DNA of 64,000 nt from an uncultured Selenomonadales bacterium (GTDB taxonomy: Bacteria; Bacillota; Negativicutes; Selenomonadales; Selenomonadaceae): positions 49,609-113,608 of the forward strand of contig CAMZAX010000004.1 of assembly GCA_947304355.1 (NCBI GenBank). Reading direction: 5' to 3'. The position numbers and the translations under genes were made by a program. Positions 42,973 through 52,056 of this stretch are shown piece after piece (position 1 is the first letter of the stretch; each line of letters starts with the position of its first letter). A model generated the notes under the pieces. The model did not search any database and was not told where the DNA came from. It was given only the letters and a program-made list of their open reading frames with translations.

Positions 42973-44394
42973 TTAGTAGAAGAATTCCACACGACCGAAG
43001 ATACGTTCCGCATCGCCAGGGCCGGTAATGTATTTGCCCTTGAAGTACTTGGCGAGGACAACGATTCTGTCGAACGGAGCCCAGGACGCGCCTGCAACGA
43101 AGCCTTTGGTGCCGGCATAAGCGTCATCCCAGCTGATTGCGATCGGGGAGGCGTTGGTGCCGAGGCGTTTGTAACCTGCCCAAACAGCCCATTGACCCTT
43201 CTTGGTGCTCTGGTTGCCGCCGCCGTAGAGGTTGCCGTATCTTACAAGAGCCTGCCAAGACGTGGCTTCGAAGTCGGCCTTGCTGTTCTTCGCGTATGCG
43301 CCCCAGATTTGCGCTTTGCCGAGACGCCAGCCGGCGTTAATGGTATAAATCTGCGCTTTGTCGGTGTTGCCGTGTCTGGAGTACCAGTAGTTGGGAATCT
43401 TTTCGCCGTCGAGGTTGATGTACTTGAAGTCGTCGTCTTTCATGGCGTAGTAGCCCAAGCCGCCGAAGAGACCTTTTTCACCCGGGTCATACTGAATATT
43501 GATACCAACCATGCTGGTCGGGTCTTCGCCCCAAGAACCGATGGTGCCCGCTGCCGTTGCGAAACGAGCTTCGCCCGAACCGCCGTCTTGTCTGCCGTCC
43601 CAAGCACCCGCGTGACGGATACCGCCACCGACTTTGCCCGCATTGAGGCGACCGCCGAAGATAGTAGCTCTCAAGCCGTTGGAGAGTTTGCCGAAAGTAA
43701 TGTCTGCGCCGGTGTACTCAGTATCCCAAACGAGACCGTCTTCATTGGTGTAGAGGGGTTGACGACCGACTCTGATTTGGAAGTTGTCGTAATCGCCCTG
43801 CGCCCAACCGCGAACGAGTTCGAAGTTGCTGGAGGTGTCGCGGCTCAAGTCGACGTGTGCGTCAATACGAGCGCGGAGTGTCCAGTGGTCGTTGACTTCC
43901 ATGATCGGCTCAAAGCGGAAGATCCAGTCGTCCTGATTGACACGGAGATGTCTGTTGGTGCTGTGATGATTTCTGCGCTGGTCAGCCCAAACTTCGTCGG
44001 TTCTGTGTCTCTTGAAGGTGTACTCAATCTTGCCCTGCCAGATAACTTTGTCGGCATACTTTTCGAGTTCGGCAACGCGAACGCCGAGGGCGTCGAGTTC
44101 ATCACGGAATTCAGCCGCGAGACGATCGAGTTCGGCTTTGCTTGCGCCGCTGGGGTTCTTAGCCATAGCTTTTGCAATCATCTGTGCCATTTCGTAACGG
44201 GTGATTTGACGGTCGCCGCGATAGGTGCCGTCGCCGTAACCTTCGATAACGCCCGCCGCCGCGAGCTTCGCAACGGACTGATAAGCCCAATGCGTCGAGG
44301 GGACATCGCTGAACGGATTTGCCGCCGCGAAGGTGGTTGCGCTTGCGCCGACTACTACTGCCGCCGCAACTGCCGCTGCTACTGTTTTCTTCAT
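42973..44394 (-). CDS. OmpM-type S-layer-homology porin (copy 1)
   Basis: 473 aa outer-membrane protein. Signal peptide with AAAVAAAVVVGASATTFA, SLH domain at residues about 25-80 (NPFSDVPSTHWAYQSVAKL, ITRYEMAQMIAKAMAKN), a coiled-coil spacer (ELDRLAAEFRDELDALG), then a beta-rich porin barrel ending in the outer-membrane C-terminal aromatic signal RVEFFY. In Negativicutes such proteins bind polyaminated peptidoglycan through SLH and tether the outer membrane. ATG at 44394 is preferred, since GGAGG is nine bases away and abuts the ATG three codons earlier. Near-identical N-terminus to copy 2. Confidence 0.92.
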   Translation of the reverse strand: MKKTVAAAVAAAVVVGASATTFAAANPFSDVPSTHWAYQSVAKLAAAGVIEGYGDGTYRGDRQITRYEMAQMIAKAMAKNPSGASKAELDRLAAEFRDELDALGVRVAELEKYADKVIWQGKIEYTFKRHRTDEVWADQRRNHHSTNRHLRVNQDDWIFRFEPIMEVNDHWTLRARIDAHVDLSRDTSSNFELVRGWAQGDYDNFQIRVGRQPLYTNEDGLVWDTEYTGADITFGKLSNGLRATIFGGRLNAGKVGGGIRHAGAWDGRQDGGSGEARFATAAGTIGSWGEDPTSMVGINIQYDPGEKGLFGGLGYYAMKDDDFKYINLDGEKIPNYWYSRHGNTDKAQIYTINAGWRLGKAQIWGAYAKNSKADFEATSWQALVRYGNLYGGGNQSTKKGQWAVWAGYKRLGTNASPIAISWDDAYAGTKGFVAGASWAPFDRIVVLAKYFKGKYITGPGDAERIFGRVEFFY

Positions 44395-44475
44395 TTTGAA
44401 CATCCTCCTTACAGATGCCGTCAAAGAAAATTTACTTCAGTGACCGTTGGCACTTGGCTCGGAAGTTGTTCAACC

Positions 44476-44497
44476 TTGAGTGGCCGTGTTTCCTCAA
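44476..44497 (-). promoter_or_regulatory. conserved leader hairpin of ompM copy 1
   Basis: Minus strand TTGAG - GAAACACGGCCA - CTCAA followed by TTGAAC and ACTTCC. The same element occurs in the copy 2 leader although the flanking leader sequence differs. It sits between promoter and start codon. Confidence 0.6.
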
Positions 44498-44537
44498 CCT
44501 GACTTGGCTTCGTCGCCTTGTCCCTTAGATCGCCGCA

Positions 44538-44566
44538 ATAATAGCGCAGAATTTTTCGGCTGTCAA
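44538..44566 (-). promoter_or_regulatory. promoter of ompM copy 1
   Basis: Minus strand TTGACA (44561-44566), 17 bases, TATTAT (44538-44543). The leader would be about 135 bases. The rest of the 44395-44732 gap holds this leader, an AT-rich stretch and the copy 2 terminator; no gene was found. Confidence 0.85.
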
Positions 44567-44674
44567 TAGTTCCCGAAAAAATTTTTAGTTTTACTTTCAG
44601 ATTTGTTTCATGTTACAATACAAAGTTTTGCCGTTGTGTTTTCAGTCAAAAGTCATTAAGTCTTAAATAAGCAA

Positions 44675-44704
44675 GAAAAAAGCCCCCGATTGAATCAGGA
44701 GCCC
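44675..44704 (-). terminator. rho-independent terminator after ompM copy 2
   Basis: Minus strand GGGCTCCTGATT pairs with a complementary AATCGGGGGCT-type arm and is followed by TTTTTTCTT. Confidence 0.75.
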
Positions 44705-44732
44705 AGAAATTATTCAGATTCGTCGGCGCGGC

Positions 44733-46073
44733 TCAGAAGAAGAGCTCGACGCGCCCGAAAATGTGTTCGGCCTTGCCGTGCCCGCCGTAAGCACCTTCCG
44801 TGATGTATTTGCCGTTGAAGTATTTCGCGATGAAGCCGATATTTTTGAACGGAGCCCAAGACGCGCCGATTACGAAACCGCGAGTGCCGCGCAAGGCGTC
44901 TTCAGCCGTCGGTGCGAAGGAAACGTTGGTGCCTTGCTTGCGATAGCCCGCGAAGACGTTCCATTGACCCTTTTCGGAGGCGTCGTCGTAGTTGCCGTAG
45001 TTAAGTTCGGCCTGCCAAGCTTTGTCCTCGAAATCGGCTTTCGTGTTTTGAGCGTACGTGCCGTAAACCTTCAGCATATCGTTGAACTTGTAACCGAGAT
45101 TGACTGTCCAGATGTTCGCCTTTTGATAAGCCTTGCGCGCGTGTTCGTTTTCGAAGTCGATGCTGTCTCTGAAGCCTCTGCGGTAATAGCGGTTGCGACT
45201 CCAAGCAAGGTCGTCGTCCTTGACAGAATACCAGCCCGCACCGCCGAATAAGCCTTTGTCGCCCTGGTTGTAGTCGATGCGCACGCCGATAACCGTCGCG
45301 GGGTCGTCTTCGGTAACATTTTCGCCGTAGCCGCCGCCGCCGACAACATCATCTTTGACGCGCCCGCCGGTCACGTTGAATTTCCACTTGCTGCCGAACG
45401 TCAAGGAGCCGCCCGAAATTTCCGTATCCCACAGCAAACCGTCTTCACCTTCGGGGTAGAACTCGAACTTACCGACTTTGACGTTGAACTTGTCGTAATC
45501 GCCTTCAGCCCACGCGCGTTTCAGTTGCAAATGGCTCGTCTCGTCGTGTTTCATGTCAACATCGGCGTCGATACGCGCATTAACCGTCCAGTGGTCGTTG
45601 ACTTCGGCGCGCGGCTCAAGGCGGAAGATAAAGCCGTTGGCGGTTTCCTTATCCTTGCGTCCAGTGTTGGCGGGGTCGGTGCGAAATCTTTCGTAGGTGT
45701 ATTCGATTTTGCCGTTCCACGTGACTTTGTCGGCGTATTTTTCAAGCTCAGAAACGCGAACGCCCAAAGCGTCCAATTCGTCACGGAACTCGGCGGCAAG
45801 TCTGTCAAGTTCGGCTTTGCTTGCGCCGGTGGGATTTTTCGCCATAGCCTTGGCAATCATCTGCGCCATTTCGTAGCGGGTGATTTGACGGTCGCCGCGA
45901 TAGGTGCCGTCGCCGTAACCTTCGATAACGCCCGCCGCCGCGAGTTTCGCAACGGACTGATAAGCCCAGTGCGTCGAAGGAACGTCGCTGAAGGGGTTTG
46001 CCGCCGCAAACGTTGTTGAACTTGCGCCGACGACGAGAGCCGCCGCCATTGCTGCTGTCAATGATTTTTTCAT
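44733..46073 (-). CDS. OmpM-type S-layer-homology porin (copy 2)
   Basis: 446 aa paralog of the downstream gene. Signal peptide AAALVVGASSTTFA, SLH domain almost identical to copy 1, the same coiled-coil spacer, and a diverged barrel ending GRVELFF. AAGGAGG is well spaced before the ATG. The identity between copies is highest over the first 130 residues, as expected when the peptidoglycan-binding part is constrained and the barrel is surface-exposed. Each copy has its own promoter and terminator, so expression can differ. Confidence 0.92.
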   Translation of the reverse strand: MKKSLTAAMAAALVVGASSTTFAAANPFSDVPSTHWAYQSVAKLAAAGVIEGYGDGTYRGDRQITRYEMAQMIAKAMAKNPTGASKAELDRLAAEFRDELDALGVRVSELEKYADKVTWNGKIEYTYERFRTDPANTGRKDKETANGFIFRLEPRAEVNDHWTVNARIDADVDMKHDETSHLQLKRAWAEGDYDKFNVKVGKFEFYPEGEDGLLWDTEISGGSLTFGSKWKFNVTGGRVKDDVVGGGGYGENVTEDDPATVIGVRIDYNQGDKGLFGGAGWYSVKDDDLAWSRNRYYRRGFRDSIDFENEHARKAYQKANIWTVNLGYKFNDMLKVYGTYAQNTKADFEDKAWQAELNYGNYDDASEKGQWNVFAGYRKQGTNVSFAPTAEDALRGTRGFVIGASWAPFKNIGFIAKYFNGKYITEGAYGGHGKAEHIFGRVELFF

Positions 46074-46123
46074 GATGAAAACCTCCTTACTGTCGACTTG
46101 CGACGATTGGGAAGTCGTTCAAA

Positions 46124-46145
46124 TTGAGTTGCCGTGTTTCCTCAA
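46124..46145 (-). promoter_or_regulatory. conserved leader hairpin of ompM copy 2
   Basis: Minus strand TTGAG - GAAACACGGCAA - CTCAA, then TTTGAACGACTTCC. Nearly the same as the copy 1 element. Confidence 0.6.
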
Positions 46146-46180
46146 ATGATTAAACTTCTCGTCTCGTTGAAGTCGCGGCA

Positions 46181-46209
46181 ATGATAGCGCAGCCCGTCGC
46201 TCGTGTCAA
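46181..46209 (-). promoter_or_regulatory. promoter of ompM copy 2
   Basis: Minus strand TTGACA (46204-46209), 17 bases, TATCAT (46181-46186). CTGCGC immediately precedes the -10 box in both ompM promoters. Confidence 0.85.
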
Positions 46210-46249
46210 GCTTTTTGATAAATATTTTCGTTTAGCGTTTCGGGCAAGC

Positions 46250-46282
46250 AAAAAGCCCCCGCCGATAATCGACGAGAGCTTG
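46250..46282 (-). terminator. rho-independent terminator after groEL
   Basis: Minus strand AGCTCTCGTCG pairs with CGGCGGGGGCT using several G-U pairs and is followed by TTTTTGCTT. Confidence 0.65.
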
Positions 46283-46313
46283 AAATTTCTATTCGGTTAA
46301 AACGTCACGTTGT

Positions 46314-47966
<1,653 letters not shown>

Positions 47967-48248
47967 TTAAAGGATTGCCAAAATGTCACTCTCGCGAATC
48001 ACGAGATAATCTTTGTCGTCCACCTTGACTTCGCTGCCCGCGTATTTGTTGAAGATGATTTCGTCGCCGGCTTTGACTTCCATGACGGCGCGGGTGCCGT
48101 TGTCGAGGAGCTTGCCGGTTCCGACCGCGACGATCTTGCCCTTTTGCGGTTTCTCTTTGGACGTTTCGGGCATGATGATGCCGCTTTTGGTCTTGAGTTC
48201 GACCTCGGCAACTTCAACGACAACTCTGTCTCCAAGTGGCTTTATCAT
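47967..48248 (-). CDS. groES: co-chaperonin GroES
   Basis: 93 aa. [14 protein letters not shown], the mobile loop around [15 protein letters not shown] and [17 protein letters not shown]. Heptameric lid of GroEL. GGAGGCAG precedes the ATG. The promoter at 48313-48341 lacks the CIRCE operator that controls this operon in most Firmicutes. Confidence 0.97.
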   Translation of the reverse strand: MIKPLGDRVVVEVAEVELKTKSGIIMPETSKEKPQKGKIVAVGTGKLLDNGTRAVMEVKAGDEIIFNKYAGSEVKVDDKDYLVIRESDILAIL

Positions 48249-48312
48249 AAATATCTGCCTCCTACGGGAAATTCAAACCTTTGCAGGGCGTCTTCGCCCA
48301 AGCACAGGCGGT

Positions 48313-48341
48313 ATGATAATCCCAATTCAACAAAATGTCAA
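48313..48341 (-). promoter_or_regulatory. promoter of groES-groEL
   Basis: Minus strand TTGACA (48336-48341), 17 bases, TATCAT (48313-48318). The leader contains a small GGGCG-AAGA-CGCCC hairpin; no TTAGCACTC/GAGTGCTAA pair is present. Confidence 0.8.
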
Positions 48342-48348
48342 GGGTGAA

Positions 48349-48427
48349 CTTTCTTCCGCCGCAAGAAAGTATTCAAAGAATTATTTTCAAATCTACTTTT
48401 CTTTTGCTGCGCCCAAAAGAAAAGTAG
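48349..48427. repeat. interspersed intergenic repeat with hairpins (copy 1)
   Basis: Begins CTTTCTT-CCGCCGC-AAGAAAG, then an AT-rich stretch and a perfect 13-bp inverted repeat (48393-48405 with 48415-48427). A diverged copy is at 57039-57100. Confidence 0.75.
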
Positions 48428-48480
48428 CAAAAGAAAAGAGCGAGCCGCTCACGACGCATCACGCGTCGAAACGCGGCAAC

Positions 48481-48501
48481 GGCCGCACGTCCTGTGCGGC
48501 C
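48481..48501 (-). terminator. hairpin downstream of the ADP-ribosylglycohydrolase gene
   Basis: GGCCGCAC and GTGCGGCC form a perfect 8-bp stem. No T run follows, so termination is less certain; it may act as a 3' stabiliser. Confidence 0.4.
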
Positions 48502-48516
48502 TCTAAATGCGCGCCC

Positions 48517-49458
48517 TTAAAAGGCGTTGGCGAAGTCCGCGCAGATTTTTTCCAGATAGTCGCGACGCTTCAACGTGTCGAGCCATTCGGTCGGAATCGA
48601 ATCGACGCCGTAAATCATGCCCGCCAAGCCGCCGGCAACCGCGCCTGCCGTGTCGGTGTCTTCGCCCAAGTTGACGACTTTCAAGGCGAGCGATTTGTAA
48701 TCGTCGGTATTCAGCAGGCACCACAGAGCCGCCTCCAACGTGCTGACGACGTAGCCCGCCGCCGATATTTCGTCTTCGTCGAGCGCGGCAAAGGTTTCGT
48801 CGCACAGCCGTGAAAAATTTTTGAACGCGTCGTCCGTGCCGTAAAATTTTTGCGCGTCGCTCATGCCAAGTTTGAACGCGTCGAAAATATTTTTCCCGTC
48901 GAGAATCTGCGCGGCAATCAGCGAGTAAATTCCGCACGCCATGCAACTGATGATGTGCCCGTGAGTCAGCGCGCTGAAGTCGTGAATAATTTTCAACTCA
49001 TCGCCGCCGATTCGTCCGCGCGTGCCGTAAAGATACAGTGTCGCGGGCAAGATACGCATCAGGGAGCCGTTGCCGTTGGAATTGATTTCCGTCGAGCCGC
49101 ATTTGGTCGGCGGCAAAAGTCTGCGCGAAAAACGAACGATAGCCGCCCGCGTTGTGTTGCCAACGTCGAAGCGTTCACCCGTCGCCGTGAATTCGCCGCG
49201 TTCGTACCAACTCAAAAAATTTTCCGCAATGTCTTGCCAGTCAATCTTGCCGCGCCGCGAAATGCTTTCCATGGCCGCAATCGTCAAGCTCGTGTCGTCA
49301 GACCAAGTGCCCGCCGGCTGATCCCATGAGCCGTAGCCGCGCATTCCCGTCACGGGGTCGCTTTGCAAAAGCCTGCGCGATTCAAACTCAACGGGCACAC
49401 CCAACGCGTCACCCGTCGCCAAACCCAAAAGCATGTCGCGTACAATCTTCACATCCAT
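48517..49458 (-). CDS. ADP-ribosylglycohydrolase family protein
   Basis: 313 aa all-helical hydrolase. LGLATGDALGVPVEF at the N-terminus, metal-binding TWSDDTSLTIAAM, and GEDTDTAGAVAGGLAG at the C-terminus provide the acidic ligands of the dinuclear Mg/Mn site. Removes ADP-ribose from proteins, nucleic acids or small molecules; target unknown. No ADP-ribosyltransferase is seen nearby. GGAAGGGA lies upstream of the ATG. Last gene of a probable multi-gene minus-strand run. Confidence 0.9.
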   Translation of the reverse strand: MDVKIVRDMLLGLATGDALGVPVEFESRRLLQSDPVTGMRGYGSWDQPAGTWSDDTSLTIAAMESISRRGKIDWQDIAENFLSWYERGEFTATGERFDVGNTTRAAIVRFSRRLLPPTKCGSTEINSNGNGSLMRILPATLYLYGTRGRIGGDELKIIHDFSALTHGHIISCMACGIYSLIAAQILDGKNIFDAFKLGMSDAQKFYGTDDAFKNFSRLCDETFAALDEDEISAAGYVVSTLEAALWCLLNTDDYKSLALKVVNLGEDTDTAGAVAGGLAGMIYGVDSIPTEWLDTLKRRDYLEKICADFANAF

Positions 49459-50124
49459 TTAATCACGTCCCTTCCGAAAAAATTTCTCGTCAAGCACAAA
49501 GCCGATAATCGCGAAAAAAATCACGCCGCCGATTATCAGCAACGCGAACACTGCGGCGGGCAAGTCGGTCGCGGGCGTCGCAAAGATGTGCTTCATTAAC
49601 AGCCTGTCGCCGACGCGATTCAAATACAGTCCCGCCACGCCGCACGCCGCCAACATTACCGCCGCCGTCACGAACAAACTTTCCCGCCGCGAATAAAATT
49701 CCTCAAGCCCGGACGTCTTCAACAGCCTCTGCCGCAGCTCACGCCAATGAAAGCCCAAATGCACGCCGATTAAAATCATCATTGCGTACGGCGCGGCGAC
49801 GTGCAGTTGGTGCAGCGTCATATTGCGCCGAAGTTCAAAGCTCACAAAATCCGCGAACAGGTAATTCGACAGAACCACGCCGTTGAACAAAACAGCCGCC
49901 GCGCAGATTATAAGAGCCAAGTCAATTTCGGCGTTGAAAAATTTTTGCGGCGTCACGTTCCTCAGCAAGGATGTGAATCGCCGCCAATTTATCGCGACGT
50001 GCAGAATTATCGCCGCCGCCATTGCCACGCCCAAGACCTCGTGCAAAATCTTCGGCAGGTGATGAAAACTCATCTCCGCCACGAACAGCGCGAACAAAAT
50101 CGCGTCGAGTAAAATATTTCTCAT
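49459..50124 (-). CDS. multi-pass membrane protein, DUF4405/cytochrome b-like
   Basis: 221 aa with about six hydrophobic helices. Paired His residues on helices (FHHLPKILHEVLGV, ILHVAINW, HQLHVAAPY and GVHLGFHW) resemble the heme-b-ligating pattern of cytochrome b561/DUF4405 proteins. Its start overlaps the stop of the exported flavodoxin gene by four bases, so the two are translationally coupled and may form an electron-transfer pair across the membrane. Heme binding is inferred. Confidence 0.7.
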   Translation of the reverse strand: MRNILLDAILFALFVAEMSFHHLPKILHEVLGVAMAAAIILHVAINWRRFTSLLRNVTPQKFFNAEIDLALIICAAAVLFNGVVLSNYLFADFVSFELRRNMTLHQLHVAAPYAMMILIGVHLGFHWRELRQRLLKTSGLEEFYSRRESLFVTAAVMLAACGVAGLYLNRVGDRLLMKHIFATPATDLPAAVFALLIIGGVIFFAIIGFVLDEKFFRKGRD

Positions 50125-50714
50125 AAGCCTAACGAATCAAGCCAAGTCTTAACCTCGTCGCGTGAAGTGATGCCAAGACGTTTGCCGCTCGTGACGGTCG
50201 CGCCCTTGCAAAGTGCCTGCAGATTTTTTTCGGCGGTCATAATCTCGCTGCCGCCGCTCGTGCACACGGGGACAATCGTCTTGCCCGCCAAGTCGTAGTT
50301 CTCAACGAACGTGTCGATAATGCGCGGCTCGGCTCCCCACCAAATCGGGAAGGCAATGACAATCGTCTTGTACTGCGCGGGGTTGGCAAGTTTGCTTTTG
50401 ATTTCGGGGCGGGCGTTGTTGTCCTTCTGCTCGATGTTGGCGCGGCAGTCCTCGACGTTGTAATTTAAATCTTCGGACGTGTAAGCCTGCGCGGGCACGA
50501 TCTCGAACGTGTCGGCTTTCAAGATGTCGGCGACTTCAAGCGCGGCTTTTTTGGTGTTGCCGGTGCAGGAAAAGTATGCGACCAAAATTTTATTGGCGGG
50601 TGCTTCAACCTGCGCGGGCTCCGTTTTATCGGCGGGCTTTTCGGCGGAACTGCCGCACGCCGTGCAAATCATCATCGTCAGCGCGACGAGAGCGACGCTT
50701 AAAAATTTTTTCAT
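50121..50714 (-). CDS. exported lipoprotein flavodoxin
   Basis: 197 aa. Lipoprotein signal: MKKFLSVALVALTMMICTAC-G, with the lipobox Cys at about residue 20, then a Pro/Ala/Glu linker. Flavodoxin fold follows: phosphate loop AYFSCTGNTKKAA, AFPIWWGAEPRI and CTSGGSEI for FMN. Most flavodoxins are cytoplasmic; anchoring to the outside of the inner membrane (or in the outer membrane) is unusual. Start at 50714 is chosen because the lipoprotein signal begins there. Coupled to the DUF4405 membrane protein. Confidence 0.85.
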   Translation of the reverse strand: MKKFLSVALVALTMMICTACGSSAEKPADKTEPAQVEAPANKILVAYFSCTGNTKKAALEVADILKADTFEIVPAQAYTSEDLNYNVEDCRANIEQKDNNARPEIKSKLANPAQYKTIVIAFPIWWGAEPRIIDTFVENYDLAGKTIVPVCTSGGSEIMTAEKNLQALCKGATVTSGKRLGITSRDEVKTWLDSLGL

Positions 50715-50724
50715 GTCAATCGCC

Positions 50725-51489
50725 TCAATCAAGAATCTTGTCCAAACCGACGGTCAGCCCGCGCAGATTGCGAACTTTTTTGCAGGCAAGCACGACGCCC
50801 GGCATGAATGAATCTCTGCCCGTCGAGTCGTGGCGAATCGTGAGTGTCTGCCCCAAGCCGCCAAAGATAACTTCCTGGTGCGCGACGTAGCCCGGCAGGC
50901 GCACGCTGTGAATCCTTATGCCGTCGACATCGGCTCCGCGCACGTGGTCAAGGCGTTCGACCTCGTCGGGGTGTCCCTGCTTATGCGGCGGACGCACTTC
51001 GGCAATCATCTTTGCAGTCAGCTCGGCTGTGCCCGAAGGCGCGTCAAGTTTCTTGTCGTGGTGCAGTTCGATTATCTCAACGTCGGGCATGTACTTCGCG
51101 ATTCGTTGAGCCGTCAACATCATCAGCACCGCGCCCAATGCAAAGTTCGGCGCGATAAACGCGGGCGTGTCGTTCGTCTCTGCCGCCGCACGAATTTTTT
51201 CTTTGGCGTCATCGCTCAAGCCCGTCGTGCCGACAACCGGCGAAACTTTGTTGGCAAGCGCAGTCATCACGTTATCGAAGACGACAGCGGGGCGCGTGAA
51301 GTCAACCATAACATCAGGCGTCAATCGTTTAAGCGCGGCGTCCAGATTCGTTTCAACTTTCATGCCGTCGACTTCGCCTTCGTAAGCGTCAACCGCGCCG
51401 ACAAGTTCAAGCTCCGAATCGGCATTGACTGCGGCGACGACCGTGCGTCCCATGCGTCCGAGTGCGCCGTTAACCAAAACTTTAATCAC
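50725..51489 (-). CDS. dapB: 4-hydroxy-tetrahydrodipicolinate reductase
   Basis: 254 aa. NAD(P)-binding VNGALGRMGRTVV, VVGTTGLSDD, the catalytic ELHHDKKLDAPSGTA and GIRIHSVRLPGYVAHQ. Lysine/diaminopimelate pathway, supplying peptidoglycan cross-links. dapA is not adjacent. Lies between a secreted cupin and an exported flavodoxin, which appear functionally unrelated. Confidence 0.96.
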   Translation of the reverse strand: MIKVLVNGALGRMGRTVVAAVNADSELELVGAVDAYEGEVDGMKVETNLDAALKRLTPDVMVDFTRPAVVFDNVMTALANKVSPVVGTTGLSDDAKEKIRAAAETNDTPAFIAPNFALGAVLMMLTAQRIAKYMPDVEIIELHHDKKLDAPSGTAELTAKMIAEVRPPHKQGHPDEVERLDHVRGADVDGIRIHSVRLPGYVAHQEVIFGGLGQTLTIRHDSTGRDSFMPGVVLACKKVRNLRGLTVGLDKILD

Positions 51490-51504
51490 GTTAAAACCTC
51501 CGCA

Positions 51505-52053
51505 TCAAATTTTTTCGTAAGCAAGTTGCAAAATTTCTTCGGGCAAGGCGGGATATTTTTTCCGAACTTCGGCACGCGGCACCAGTCGAAAGCCCTTGTA
51601 GTCGAAGCGCGGCGTAGTCATGCAGGAAACGAACGTGTAGCCGTCCTTGTCGATATTCTCCGCCGCGAAAATCGTGCCCTTGGGAATGATAACCATGGGC
51701 TGTTCGTTGCGCGCGGTGTCGGTGCCGAGCAAAGCCGTCTTGACTTGCCCGCCGCTCAACATGAAAATTTTCATGCCGCAACCCGCGTGGTAATACCAAA
51801 TTTCGTCGCAATCAATCTGATGGAAATGCGACACGTCGCCCTTGTCGAGCAGGAAGTAAATGCTGCCGGCAGTGGAGCGTTTGTTTTTCTGTCGGAAAGG
51901 CGCGGTGTAAATTTCGGCGAACCAACCGCCTTCCGAGTGTCCTTGCAGATTGTAAGCGTCCTTGAATTTTTGCGCGTCATCGACCGCCTCCGTCGTCGAA
52001 GCCGTCAACCAAATCGCCGACGCCGCAAGAATCGCCGTTAAAAATTTTTTCAT
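51505..52053 (-). CDS. secreted DUF985-family cupin
   Basis: 182 aa. Signal peptide (FLTAILAASAIWLTASTTEA) followed by the DUF985/cupin_5 fold: LQGHSEGGWFAEIYT, SIYFLLDKGDVSHFHQI, DEIWYYHAGCGM and VIIPKGTIFAA. DUF985 proteins are normally cytoplasmic with unknown sugar-like ligands; export is unusual. Its ATG is four bases from the addA stop. Confidence 0.85.
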   Translation of the reverse strand: MKKFLTAILAASAIWLTASTTEAVDDAQKFKDAYNLQGHSEGGWFAEIYTAPFRQKNKRSTAGSIYFLLDKGDVSHFHQIDCDEIWYYHAGCGMKIFMLSGGQVKTALLGTDTARNEQPMVIIPKGTIFAAENIDKDGYTFVSCMTTPRFDYKGFRLVPRAEVRKKYPALPEEILQLAYEKI

Positions 52054-52056
52054 GAT

